From Mycobacterium angelicum (lineage in GTDB: Bacteria; Actinomycetota; Actinomycetes; Mycobacteriales; Mycobacteriaceae), in the NCBI RefSeq assembly GCF_002086155.1, contig NZ_MVHE01000001.1, positions 186,001-250,000 on the forward strand: a DNA stretch of 64,000 nt, in the 5' to 3' direction. This document shows positions 1-7,957 of this stretch, in pieces. The position numbers were made by a program, and so were the translations under genes. The notes under the pieces are model-generated. The model was not told where the DNA came from. It was given only the letters and a program-made list of their open reading frames with translations, and did no database searches. How positions within the stretch are numbered: the first letter of the stretch is position 1; each line of letters opens with the position of its first letter.

Positions 1-1141
1 TCCGGATCGGTCTGTCCACCGACGCCACGTCGTTCATGATCGGCAGGATCCGGTCGATGACCTCGTCGAGGTTGACCTGCTCGTCCACCGACATCGACAG
101 CGCGTCGTGAACCAACGCGATCGAGGACACCCGGCGTACCGACTCAATCAGGGCCTCGCGGCCTTCGGCGTTGGCCGTCCGCCGGGCCTGTAGCCGCAGC
201 AGCGCCGCCACCGTCTGCAGGTTGTTCTTCACCCGGTGGTGGATCTCCCGGATGGTGGCGTCCTTGGAGATCAGGGCGCGGTCGCGCCGCTTGACCTCGG
301 TGACGTCGCGGATCAGGATCGCCGCGCCCGCGTTGGCCTTATGGACCACCAGTGGCAGCGTTCTGAGCAGCACAGTCGCATCACCGGCGTCGACCTCCAT
401 GCGCATGCTGGCCCCGCCGGCCAGCAGGTCGAGCACATGCTCGGCCACCTCCTGCGCCTCGAACGGGTCGGAGATCAGCGGCCTGGTCACCCTGATGAAG
501 TTGTGGCCTTCCAATTCGCTGGTCAGCCCCATCCGGTGGTAGGCCGACAGCGCGTTGGGGCTGGCGTAGGCGACCACGCCGTCGACGTCGAGGCGAATGA
601 AGCCGTCGCCGGCCCGCGGAGTGGATCGGGACATGGCCACGTCACCCACGTCGGGAAAGGTGCCCTCGGCCAGCATGTGCAGCAGGTCGGTGGCGCACTC
701 GCGGTAGGCCGTCTCGAGTCCTCCCGAACTGCGACGGGCAGCGACTTCGGTCTGATGCCGGGTCAGCACCGCCACCACCTGCTCGCGGTAGCGCACCGGG
801 GAAGACTCGACATTGGGGCCGGGCAGTTGCCACGAATGCCCTTGGCCCCCATCGTTTTCCCGCCTGGCTGCACCGGCGGCGAAGGTCTCGGCTACCAGGG
901 GCAGCCGTTCGGCGGTGACGACGCTGCCCACCGCGTCGGTCTGCAGCACCGTCGGCGCGGTATTGGGCCGGCATTGGGCGACACACACCAGCACCCCGTC
1001 GTCGCGGCGAACCCACATCAAGTAATCGGCGAACGACAGGTCGGCCAGCAGCTGCCACTCCCCCACCACCGCGTGCAGATGGTCGACCGCGTTGCCCGGC
1101 AGCACCGTGTGTTCGGCCAGCAGGTTACCCAGAGTCGACAT
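1..1141 (-). CDS. pdtaS: Sensor histidine kinase PdtaS (Rv3220c type), C-terminal end outside the window
   Basis: A soluble two-component sensor kinase that phosphorylates the antiterminator-type response regulator PdtaR. The reading frame starts at ATG 1141 and stays open to the window edge (380 codons seen; the family is about 500 residues). The N-terminal part is GAF-like and is followed by a PAS-like segment. The phosphoacceptor region IHHRVKNNLQ is typical of HWE/HisKA_2 kinases; its two histidines are residues 301-302, matching the position known in M. tuberculosis. The ATPase domain lies beyond base 1. TB7.3 ends 16 nt upstream on the same strand, so the two may be co-transcribed. No membrane segment is visible, as in the family. 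Identity is secure; only the truncation limits it. Confidence 0.93.
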   Translation of the reverse strand, partial: MSTLGNLLAEHTVLPGNAVDHLHAVVGEWQLLADLSFADYLMWVRRDDGVLVCVAQCRPNTAPTVLQTDAVGSVVTAERLPLVAETFAAGAARRENDGGQGHSWQLPGPNVESSPVRYREQVVAVLTRHQTEVAARRSSGGLETAYRECATDLLHMLAEGTFPDVGDVAMSRSTPRAGDGFIRLDVDGVVAYASPNALSAYHRMGLTSELEGHNFIRVTRPLISDPFEAQEVAEHVLDLLAGGASMRMEVDAGDATVLLRTLPLVVHKANAGAAILIRDVTEVKRRDRALISKDATIREIHHRVKNNLQTVAALLRLQARRTANAEGREALIESVRRVSSIALVHDALSMSVDEQVNLDEVIDRILPIMNDVASVDRPIR

Positions 1142-1157
1142 GCAGGTGGGAAAGACC

Positions 1158-1373
1158 CTAGCTGATCACAGCGATGAGGTCGCCGGCCTGAATGACGTCA
1201 CCCACCGAGACGCTGACCTTGCTGACGGTGCCGTCGACTTCGGCCAGCACGGGAATCTCCATCTTCATCGATTCCAGCAGCACCACGACGTCGCCCTTGC
1301 CGATTTGATCGCCTTCGCTGACGACAACTTCGAGCACGCTGGCCACGATCTCGGCTCGAACATCCTCGGCCAT
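1158..1373 (-). CDS. Biotinylated protein TB7.3 (biotinyl domain protein)
   Basis: A 71-residue stand-alone biotinyl/lipoyl-type domain (Rv3221c, TB7.3). The biotin-accepting lysine lies in the motif ESMKMEI near residue 36, followed by the conserved second half with GDVIQAGDLI. The frame could extend to 1397, but ATG 1373 (MAEDVRAEIV) gives the same length and start as the M. tuberculosis protein. Proteins of this kind act as carboxyl carriers or decoys for biotin ligase; the carboxylase partner in mycobacteria is unclear. It sits directly upstream of pdtaS on the same strand. Confidence 0.93.
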   Translation of the reverse strand: MAEDVRAEIVASVLEVVVSEGDQIGKGDVVVLLESMKMEIPVLAEVDGTVSKVSVSVGDVIQAGDLIAVIS

Positions 1374-1567
1374 CTTCACCCCACTCGTTTCGACCACTGG
1401 CGCACGCTGACTGCTGGTCCATCAGGCTGCCATATATCGAACCACAAGACTGCCCGGTACAGCGGCATGCGGGCTACCGAGGGCGCCGAACGGGTCGCGT
1501 GAGACACTGTTCAGCAATCGGGTGGACGCTAACCGCCCCGCGTATGACGACCTACGGAGGTTTTGAC

Positions 1568-1642
1568 ATGGCCAAGCGTGGCCGCAAGAAGCGTGACCGC
1601 AAGCACAGCAAAGCCAACCACGGCAAGCGGCCCAACGCTTAG
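1568..1642 (+). CDS. Large ribosomal subunit protein bL37 (24 residues)
   Basis: A 24-codon gene starting MAKRGRKKRDRK and ending HGKRPNA, almost entirely Lys, Arg, His and Asn. This matches the small basic actinobacterial ribosomal protein bL37 known from cryo-EM structures of the mycobacterial 50S subunit. The start is supported by a GGAGG ribosome binding site at 1556-1560, seven bases before ATG. It lies convergent to rshA, whose stop is only 5 nt away. At this size it is easily missed by automated annotation. Role: binds 23S rRNA in the large subunit. Confidence 0.85.
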   Translation: MAKRGRKKRDRKHSKANHGKRPNA

Positions 1643-1647
1643 CACCG

Positions 1648-1950
1648 TTACGGCCCACCACGGATGATGGTGGTCCGGCGGATCTCCAGCCGGAGCCGCT
1701 CCCGTAGGCCCTCCGGGGCCTTTTCGCCTTGGCACTTGGTCGCGATGAGCGCCTTGATCCGCTCCTCGAGTCCGTAATGCTTCAAGCACCCGGGGCACGC
1801 CTCGAGGTGGCGGCGCAGCTTTTCCCGGGTCGCCGGGGTGCACTCACCGTCAAGCAGGGTCCACACCTCGGCGATGACCTCCGCGCACCCGTAGTACCCG
1901 AGGTCGCTGCCGTCCGGGCACGAACCGGACTGGCCGGACAACTCGCTCAT
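1648..1950 (-). CDS. rshA: Anti-sigma factor RshA (zinc-binding, SigH antagonist)
   Basis: A 100-residue ZAS-family anti-sigma factor that holds SigH inactive until oxidation or heat opens its thiol switch. The HxxxCxxC zinc motif is intact at H48, C52 and C55, with an extra Cys at 22, as in redox-sensing members. The ATG overlaps the sigH stop codon by 4 nt (ATGA at 1947-1950), so translation is probably coupled, keeping sigma and anti-sigma in proportion. It is transcribed downstream of sigH and is therefore likely under SigH autoregulation. Confidence 0.95.
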   Translation of the reverse strand: MSELSGQSGSCPDGSDLGYYGCAEVIAEVWTLLDGECTPATREKLRRHLEACPGCLKHYGLEERIKALIATKCQGEKAPEGLRERLRLEIRRTTIIRGGP

Positions 1951-2597
1951 GACGACACCTCCTCGTGCGTCTGCTCGCCGCGAACAAAACCCCGGTCCTT
2001 TGCCACGTCGGCCAGCAGACCACGCAGCTGACGCCGGCCGCGATGCAGCCGGGACATGACCGTGCCGATCGGCGTGTCCATGATCTCGGCGATCTCCTTA
2101 TAGGGGAAACCTTCGACGTCGGCGTAGTAAACGGCCATCCGGAACTCTTCGGGCAACGCCTGCAGCGCCTCTTTGATCTCGGTATCCGGCAGCGCCTCGA
2201 GGGCCTCGACCTCCGCCGACCGCAGGCCGCTGGAGGAATGCTCGGCGTTGGAGGCCAGCTGCCAGTCGGTAATCTCCTCGGTCGGATACTCCGCCGGTTG
2301 CCGCTGCTTCTTGCGGTAGCCGTTGATGTAGGTGTTGGTCAGAATCCGGTACAGCCACGCCTTGAGGTTGGTGCCTTCCCGGAACGAGCGGAACCCGGCA
2401 TAGGCCTTCACCATCGTTTCCTGGACCAGGTCCTCGGCGTCGGCGGGATTGCGGGTCATGCGCAGCGCACCGCCGTAGAGCTGATCCAGCAGGGGAATCG
2501 CGTCGCGCTCGAAGCGCGCCGTCAGTTCCTCGTCCGTCTCGCCAGGCGGCCCAGGCTCGGACCCGTCCGACCCGGTCACACCGTCGATGTCGGCCAT
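1947..2597 (-). CDS. sigH: ECF RNA polymerase sigma factor SigH
   Basis: A 216-residue ECF sigma factor controlling thioredoxin, mycothiol and heat/oxidative stress genes. Region 2 ([18 protein letters not shown], then [20 protein letters not shown]) and region 4 ([23 protein letters not shown], ending [16 protein letters not shown]) are clear. The open frame runs much further upstream, but ATG 2597 ([10 protein letters not shown]) gives exactly the length of M. tuberculosis SigH; the upstream part crosses the promoter and is unlikely to be coding. It overlaps rshA by 4 nt. A SigH-type promoter lies about 130 nt upstream. Confidence 0.96.
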   Translation of the reverse strand: MADIDGVTGSDGSEPGPPGETDEELTARFERDAIPLLDQLYGGALRMTRNPADAEDLVQETMVKAYAGFRSFREGTNLKAWLYRILTNTYINGYRKKQRQPAEYPTEEITDWQLASNAEHSSSGLRSAEVEALEALPDTEIKEALQALPEEFRMAVYYADVEGFPYKEIAEIMDTPIGTVMSRLHRGRRQLRGLLADVAKDRGFVRGEQTHEEVSS

Positions 2598-2730
2598 CTC
2601 GATTAACACGGTCCCTTCGGTTGCGGTGTCGACGAACGCCAACCGCTGCTCGGCTAGCAGGCTAGTCGCTGACACCTGACCCCTCCTCCCAACATAGAGG
2701 CTGAAACCGACAGTAGAAACCGCACCAATC

Positions 2731-2758
2731 AACAGCATCGGCCAGCGCGCTATTTCCC
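2731..2758 (-). promoter_or_regulatory. SigH-type autoregulatory promoter of sigH-rshA
   Basis: On the minus strand the sequence reads GGGAAAT, then 17 bases, then TGTT. This fits the SigH consensus (GGGAAYA, N16-17, CGTT) in both elements and spacing. It points toward sigH, whose start is 134 nt downstream, and lies just before the divergent SDR gene. Autoregulation of sigH by its own product is established in mycobacteria; this site was found by eye only. Confidence 0.6.
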
Positions 2759-2783
2759 GGGACGCCTGCGTTAGTGTGACGCC

Positions 2784-3644
2784 ATGTCCCATGCCACCTC
2801 CCTCCAGGGCAAGACCATGTTCATCTCCGGCGCCAGCCGCGGTATCGGCCTGGCGATCGCCAAGCGCGCCGCGCAGGACGGCGCCAACATCGCGTTGATC
2901 GCCAAGACGGCCGAGCCGCATCCCAAACTGCCGGGGACGGTTTACACCGCGGCCAAGGAGCTCGAGGAAGCCGGCGGTCAGGCGCTGCCGATCGTGGGGG
3001 ACGTCCGCGATCCGGAGTCCGTCGAGTCCGCGGTGGCCAAGACCGTCGAGCAATTCGGCGGTATAGACATCTGCGTCAACAACGCCTCGGCGATCAACCT
3101 GGGATCGATCAGCGACGTGCCGATGAAGCGTTTCGACCTGATGAACGGCATTCAGGTGCGCGGCACATACGCGGTGTCGCAAGCGTGCATACCGCACCTG
3201 AAGGGCCGGGAGAACCCGCATATCCTCACGCTGTCGCCGCCGGTGCTGCTGGAGAAGAAGTGGCTGAAGCCGACGGCCTACATGATGGCGAAGTACGGAA
3301 TGACGTTGTGCGCGTTGGGGATTGCCGAGGAACTGCGCGCCGACGGCATCGCGTCTAACACGTTGTGGCCGCGCACCCTGGTGGCCACCGCCGCGGTGCA
3401 GAACCTGTTGGGCGGCGACGAGGCGATGGGGCGGGCGCGCAAACCCGAGGTGTACTCCGACGCGGCCTATGTGATCCTCACCAAGAACTCCCGCGAGTAC
3501 ACGGGCAACACGTTGTTGTGTGAGGACGTGCTGCTGGAATCCGGCGTCACCGACTTGTCGGTGTACGACTGCGTGCCCGGTGGGCAGCTGGGCGTCGACT
3601 TCTGGGTGGACGGCGTCAACCCACCGGGATACGTTCAGCCCTGA
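2784..3644 (+). CDS. Short-chain dehydrogenase/reductase (Rv3224, HSDL2-like)
   Basis: A 286-residue classical SDR. The cofactor motif SGASRGIG is at 15-22, NNAS at 99-102, and the catalytic YxxxK is Y166/K170 with a serine at 151. The overall pattern resembles HSDL2-type SDRs, which act on uncharacterised, probably lipid-derived, substrates. It is the Rv3224 orthologue and diverges from sigH, sharing the intergenic region that contains the SigH promoter. The neighbouring minus-strand cassette handles hydroxyacyl polymers, so a link to hydroxyacyl/ketoacyl chemistry is possible but only inferred. The substrate is unknown. Confidence 0.85.
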   Translation: MSHATSLQGKTMFISGASRGIGLAIAKRAAQDGANIALIAKTAEPHPKLPGTVYTAAKELEEAGGQALPIVGDVRDPESVESAVAKTVEQFGGIDICVNNASAINLGSISDVPMKRFDLMNGIQVRGTYAVSQACIPHLKGRENPHILTLSPPVLLEKKWLKPTAYMMAKYGMTLCALGIAEELRADGIASNTLWPRTLVATAAVQNLLGGDEAMGRARKPEVYSDAAYVILTKNSREYTGNTLLCEDVLLESGVTDLSVYDCVPGGQLGVDFWVDGVNPPGYVQP

Positions 3645-3656
3645 GCGCGGCTGCGA

Positions 3657-4448
3657 TCACGGCGGATTCGGCCGGGCGAGGAATCCCTCGATAACGGGCG
3701 CGAGTTCGACGGCGTTGTGCACCAGGTCGATGTGCCCGCCGTCGTGCAGGTACAGGTGGGAGTGCGGTAGCAACGCGTTCATGATGTGGGCGTTGACTAC
3801 CGGGATGATCGGGTCGTCGGTGCCCGCCACGATCAATGTCTGCTGACGCACCGCGGGCAAGGCAAAAAGGCTGGTCCACACCGAACCGGCGAGCAGCTGA
3901 TGCAGATAACCCCTCCTCGACCCGGCGTGCAATTGCCGCACGAACAGCTGCGCCACGTCCTCGCCGTGCGCGCGGACCGTGCCGCCGTACAGCTCGCCGG
4001 CGATCGATGCGGCGTAGTTCGGATCCGAAAACCTGCGTGGGGTAACCATTTTCGCCAGTACCCGAGGATGCGCCGGCACCATCAGCGCACCGGTGCCGGT
4101 GGCCACCAACACTAGCCGGCGGCACCGCCGCGGATTCTGGAAGGCGAATTGCTGGGCAAGTGCGCCACCCCAGGAGAGACCGAGTACATCCACCACGCCG
4201 ACATCGAGTTTGGACAGCACCCGGCCCAGTAACCAGGCCAGATACGGGAAGCCATACGGCAGAACCGAAGTCGGCGATCCACCGGTGCCGGGCACATCGA
4301 ATCTGATGACCGGGCAATCCAACTGCTCCACCAGCGGATCGAGCACCTCCAGGCTGGCGCCGATGCCGTTGCACAGCACCAGTGGCACACCGGATCCGGG
4401 GCGCACGTCCACCCGGATGCGCTGCCCTCCGGTGCAGACGTAGCGCAT
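3657..4448 (-). CDS. Alpha/beta hydrolase, probable intracellular PHA depolymerase (PhaZ-like)
   Basis: A 263-residue alpha/beta hydrolase with nucleophile motif GLSWGG (Ser92), an acid candidate in GTDDPIIPV and a histidine in DGGHIDL. Many blocks match recalled Pseudomonas medium-chain-length PHA depolymerase PhaZ: the NGIGA oxyanion loop, FDVPGTGGS, SWGGALAQQFA, the MVPAHPRVL stretch, PRRF and YGG. This supports cleavage of stored polyhydroxyalkanoate to hydroxy acids. It follows the PHA synthase gene with only 3 nt between them, as expected for a storage/mobilisation operon. An enol-lactonase-type hydrolase is the main alternative. Confidence 0.75.
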   Translation of the reverse strand: MRYVCTGGQRIRVDVRPGSGVPLVLCNGIGASLEVLDPLVEQLDCPVIRFDVPGTGGSPTSVLPYGFPYLAWLLGRVLSKLDVGVVDVLGLSWGGALAQQFAFQNPRRCRRLVLVATGTGALMVPAHPRVLAKMVTPRRFSDPNYAASIAGELYGGTVRAHGEDVAQLFVRQLHAGSRRGYLHQLLAGSVWTSLFALPAVRQQTLIVAGTDDPIIPVVNAHIMNALLPHSHLYLHDGGHIDLVHNAVELAPVIEGFLARPNPP

Positions 4449-4451
4449 GGC

Positions 4452-6143
4452 TCACTTCTCCATGACGTAGCTGCCCGGCGCCGGACCTAAGGGCGGAAAT
4501 CCCTCCCCGCCAAGCAGTTTAGGTGCGTCGATCTCCGGTCCGCTGCGTTCGGCCAGCCAGTCCACGTAGTCCGGCCACCACGAATCGGTGAACTTCTGGG
4601 CGGAATCCAGCCACTGTCCGGGGTCGTCGACGTCGACCGGGCCGGTTCGGTACGAAGCCTTCGCGTTGCCGGGCGGGTTGACCAGTGCGGCGATGTGGCC
4701 GCTGGTGGAAAGCACGTAGCGGTTGTCCTTGCCGCCCAGCAGACGCGCGCTGCGATAGGTGGCCTGCCACGGCGAGATGTGGTCGGCGACGCCACCAATG
4801 ACGTACGCGTCGTTGGTGACCTTGGACAGATCCACCGGGGTGCCCAGCATGCTGACCGCGCCGGGAGTGACCAGAGCATTTCGCAATCCCATCAAGACCA
4901 TGTCGCGGTGCAGCGCGGCGGTCATCCGGGTGGTGTCGGCGTTCCAGAACAGCACGTCGAACGCCGCCGGACGCCTGCCCTGCACATAGTTGTTCACCCA
5001 GTACCGCCAGACCAGGTCAGTGGGCCGCAACCAGGCGAACATTTCGGCCATGGCACGCCCGTCGAGGTAGCCCTTCTTGCTCGACACCCGGATCGCCGCC
5101 TGCGCGGCGCGGTCGCTCATAGCCGCAGCCGCGAAGCCGGCCCGGTTCTCGTCGAGCACAGTGACCCCCATCGATAGGCCCGCGATCCGGTCGGATTCGC
5201 CGATCTCGGCGAGATGGGCGGCCGTCATGGCCGCGAGAATCCCGCCCGAGCAGGTGGCGAACAGCTGCGCGCTGTCGGTCCCGGCGATTTTCTGCACCGT
5301 GTCCAGCGCCTCGATAAGCGCTGCGCCGTAGGCATCGAATCCCCAATCGCGATGCCGGGCTTGCGGATTGCGCCAGGAGATGACGAACACCTGCTGGCCC
5401 TGCCCGACGAAATATTCGATCATGCTGCGCCCCGGCGCGATGTCCATGATGTAGTACTTATTGATCACCGGCGGCACCATGAGCAGCGGAACCGCGCGGA
5501 CCTTCGACGTCTGCGGTGCGTACTGGATCAGTTCGAACATCGACGTCTGGAAAACCACCGCACCCTTGCTGACGGCGACGGTCTCCCCCACCGCGAACGC
5601 GTCGGGCTCGACCATCGCCGGCACCCTGGGTTGCGAAAGCATGTCCCGGGCAAAGGCTTTGGCGCCACGGACCGCGCTCAGGCCGCCGGTGTCGATCAGC
5701 GCCTTCCAGCCCAGCGGGCTGATCAGCGGGTTGTTGCTGGGCGCCAGGCCCTCGACAATGTTGTCGACGACAAACTGCATCTTCTCCGCATCGCGCCAGT
5801 CGAGTTCGGCGTCGGCAAGCAACCCGTCGGCAGTTTCGGCCGCCGCCAGGTAGGCCTGCATGATGCGGTGCAGCAACGGATTCTGCTGCCACGCTGGGTC
5901 GGCGAAGCGCTTATCGCCTCGCCCCGGCACGCGGTGTGACGTGCCCGCGACGATGCTGCCGAGCTCGCGGGTCAGGACGCCCGCGCGGTTGGCCAGCGCG
6001 CCCGGCCGCTTGGCAAGGTTCGCGCCGACGCGGCTCCAGGTGGCGTCGGGCATCATCCGGCTGACGAACGGCCGGGTTGCGCTGGTCAGCAGCAGGTCCA
6101 GGGGTGCTGCGAGTTCGTCTGGTTTGGTCGTCTGGGTTGCCAT
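4452..6143 (-). CDS. Poly(3-hydroxyalkanoate) synthase (PhaC family)
   Basis: A 563-residue PhaC-type polymerase, normal length for class I/II enzymes. The catalytic cysteine sits in the lipase-box variant ATCSGG (Cys298). The C-terminal catalytic histidine is in GGVADHISPW, and the conserved FVISWRNP block is present. It polymerises (R)-3-hydroxyacyl-CoA into granule polyester in the cytoplasm. The gene lies in a tight same-strand cluster: the acyl-CoA synthetase stops 2 nt upstream and the PhaZ-like hydrolase starts 3 nt downstream. M. tuberculosis has no PHA synthase between Rv3224 and Rv3226c, so this cassette is accessory. No phasin or PhaA/PhaB gene is seen nearby. Confidence 0.9.
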   Translation of the reverse strand: MATQTTKPDELAAPLDLLLTSATRPFVSRMMPDATWSRVGANLAKRPGALANRAGVLTRELGSIVAGTSHRVPGRGDKRFADPAWQQNPLLHRIMQAYLAAAETADGLLADAELDWRDAEKMQFVVDNIVEGLAPSNNPLISPLGWKALIDTGGLSAVRGAKAFARDMLSQPRVPAMVEPDAFAVGETVAVSKGAVVFQTSMFELIQYAPQTSKVRAVPLLMVPPVINKYYIMDIAPGRSMIEYFVGQGQQVFVISWRNPQARHRDWGFDAYGAALIEALDTVQKIAGTDSAQLFATCSGGILAAMTAAHLAEIGESDRIAGLSMGVTVLDENRAGFAAAAMSDRAAQAAIRVSSKKGYLDGRAMAEMFAWLRPTDLVWRYWVNNYVQGRRPAAFDVLFWNADTTRMTAALHRDMVLMGLRNALVTPGAVSMLGTPVDLSKVTNDAYVIGGVADHISPWQATYRSARLLGGKDNRYVLSTSGHIAALVNPPGNAKASYRTGPVDVDDPGQWLDSAQKFTDSWWPDYVDWLAERSGPEIDAPKLLGGEGFPPLGPAPGSYVMEK

Positions 6144-6145
6144 TG

Positions 6146-7696
6146 CTACGGGGTGCTTTCGGTTGTCGGAACGGTGATTTCGCGCTTGAGAACCTTGCCG
6201 GTCGGCCCCTTGGGCAGAGCGTCGACCAGCCAGATCCGGCGGGGGTATTTGTAGGCGGCCACTCTGGCCTTGACGTAGTCGCGCAGTTCGTCGGGATCGG
6301 CGGTCGCGTTCTTCTTGAGGGCGACCGCGGCGCCGACTTCTTCGCCCAGTGAGTCGTGCGGCATGCCGACCACGGCGGCTTCGGCCACAGCGGGGTGCTC
6401 GTAGAGCACTTCCTCGATCTCGCGGGGGTACACGTTGTAGCCGCCGCGAATGATCATGTCCTTGGTGCGGTCGACGATGTAGAAGTAGCCGTCCTCGTCG
6501 ACGCGGCCGACGTCTCCGGTCGACAGCCAGCCGTCCTCAGAGATGGTGGACTTGGTGGCTTCCGGCAGATTCCAGTAGCCCTTCATCACGTTGTGGCCGC
6601 GGATCTGGATCTCGCCGGGCTCGCCCGGCGGGACTTCAGCACCGTTGGGGTCCACCACCCGCATCTCCACGCCTTCGACCGGCGTCCCGATCGAGCCTGC
6701 CTTGCGCGGCCGGTCGGGATGATTGAACGAGGCCACCGGCGAGGTCTCCGACAGCCCGTAGCCCTCCAGGACCACGCAGCCGAAGGCGTTCTCAAAGTCG
6801 TTGAGAACCTGTACCGGCAGCGACGCGCCGCCGGAAGTGCAGGTCCGCAGGGTGTCGGTGGCGCCCGGCGCTGCTTCGTCGGCCAAACCGAGCAACGCCG
6901 AGTACATCGTCGGGACCCCCTGGAACACCGTGACGGCATCCCGTTGGATCACTTCGAGCGCTTTGCGCGGGTCGAACCGGGGTATCAGCGTCAGGGTCGC
7001 ACCGGCCAGGATCGAGCAGTTGAGCCCGCAAGTCAGGCCGAAGACGTGGAAGAGCGGCAGGCAGCCCATCACGACGTCGTCGGGCCCTGTCTGGATCAGG
7101 GTGCGCACGCTCACGTCGGCGTTGCGCCTCATATTCCCGTGAGTGAGCATGGCGCCCTTGGGTTTTCCGGTGGTCCCGGAGGTGTGCAGGATGATCGCGA
7201 CATCGTCGTCGGCGCGGTCCTGCGGCGCATCCTGGCCGGGCAGGTCGGCGATCAGCTCAGCCAGCCCGGCGTCATCCACCAGCCAGCACTGGGCGCCCAC
7301 CTCATCGGCGCCGGCAGTGGCCTCTTCGGCGAAGGCGGGTGTCGCGAACAATGCCTTGGCGCCGCTGTTGGACAGGTAGTACGCCACCTCGCGGGACTTG
7401 AGCAACGGGTTCATCGGAACCGCGACGGCGCCGCGATACATGATCCCGAAATATGCGATGACGAACGCGGGGGTGTTGGGCAACATGATTCCGACCCGGT
7501 CACCGGGATCGACTCCGGCCCGCTCCAGCAGCGTCGCCACCCGGGCGGCCGCGGCATCGAGTTCGGCGAACGAGAGCGCCACGTCGTCACAGCGCAGCGC
7601 AATGCGGTCGGGGTGGCGGTCCCTCGATGCGACGAGGTTGGCACTCAAAGCGGTCACGGGCTGCTCCAAGGGTGTGGTCGGGACGTCTGGACCCAT
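6146..7696 (-). CDS. Long-chain acyl-CoA synthetase (FadD type, ANL superfamily)
   Basis: An adenylate-forming ligase that activates fatty acids to acyl-CoA. It shows the P-loop LHTSGTTGKPKGA, the GYGLSET A5 motif, LSTGDVGRVDEDGYFYIVDR, and the C-terminal catalytic lysine in GPTGKVLKRE. The frame is open to ATG 7771, but the extra N-terminal part lies in lower-GC sequence and does not resemble family members, so ATG 7696 (516 residues) is preferred; neither has a strong Shine-Dalgarno. It is the first gene of the cluster with phaC and the PhaZ-like hydrolase. It could recycle hydroxy acids released by the depolymerase or supply acyl-CoA for polymer. Confidence 0.85.
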   Translation of the reverse strand: MGPDVPTTPLEQPVTALSANLVASRDRHPDRIALRCDDVALSFAELDAAAARVATLLERAGVDPGDRVGIMLPNTPAFVIAYFGIMYRGAVAVPMNPLLKSREVAYYLSNSGAKALFATPAFAEEATAGADEVGAQCWLVDDAGLAELIADLPGQDAPQDRADDDVAIILHTSGTTGKPKGAMLTHGNMRRNADVSVRTLIQTGPDDVVMGCLPLFHVFGLTCGLNCSILAGATLTLIPRFDPRKALEVIQRDAVTVFQGVPTMYSALLGLADEAAPGATDTLRTCTSGGASLPVQVLNDFENAFGCVVLEGYGLSETSPVASFNHPDRPRKAGSIGTPVEGVEMRVVDPNGAEVPPGEPGEIQIRGHNVMKGYWNLPEATKSTISEDGWLSTGDVGRVDEDGYFYIVDRTKDMIIRGGYNVYPREIEEVLYEHPAVAEAAVVGMPHDSLGEEVGAAVALKKNATADPDELRDYVKARVAAYKYPRRIWLVDALPKGPTGKVLKREITVPTTESTP

Positions 7697-7866
7697 GATG
7701 CCGGGCGCTATCTGCAGATCTTTTGTCTCCGGAAAACAAAACTGCGCCCGAAGTTGATTGCCCGCAGACATGCTCGTCGCAGAGCTCCACCGCTACTTTT
7801 TCCGGCAAGCGCAGCGTGGCGCTTCCCCACCACCGTGCCGGTTATTCGGAGAAATCGAGACGAAAC

Positions 7867-7956
7867 ATGTTGGCAATTACCCTAATTCTGATGCTGATGC
7901 TGACGCCGATACTGCTACCGGTGATCATCACCGTCGTGCACCGCATTACCGAGTGA
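7867..7956 (+). CDS. Possible small single-span membrane peptide (29 residues)
   Basis: A short frame reading MLAITLILMLMLTPILLPVI and ending HRITE: one continuous hydrophobic stretch of about 24 residues with a short polar C-terminus, as in small membrane proteins. It is divergent from the acyl-CoA synthetase gene and stops 1 nt before the end of the convergent PucR-type regulator. The Shine-Dalgarno is weak (GAGA ten bases before ATG). I recognise no family. Conservation in related genomes would decide whether it is translated; it could instead be chance. Confidence 0.4.
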   Translation: MLAITLILMLMLTPILLPVIITVVHRITE

Positions 7957-7957
7957 G

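Noticed and set aside
2598..3221. N-terminal extension of SigH to 424 residues
   Set aside because: It would run through the SigH promoter and antisense to the SDR gene; the 216-residue form matches the family.
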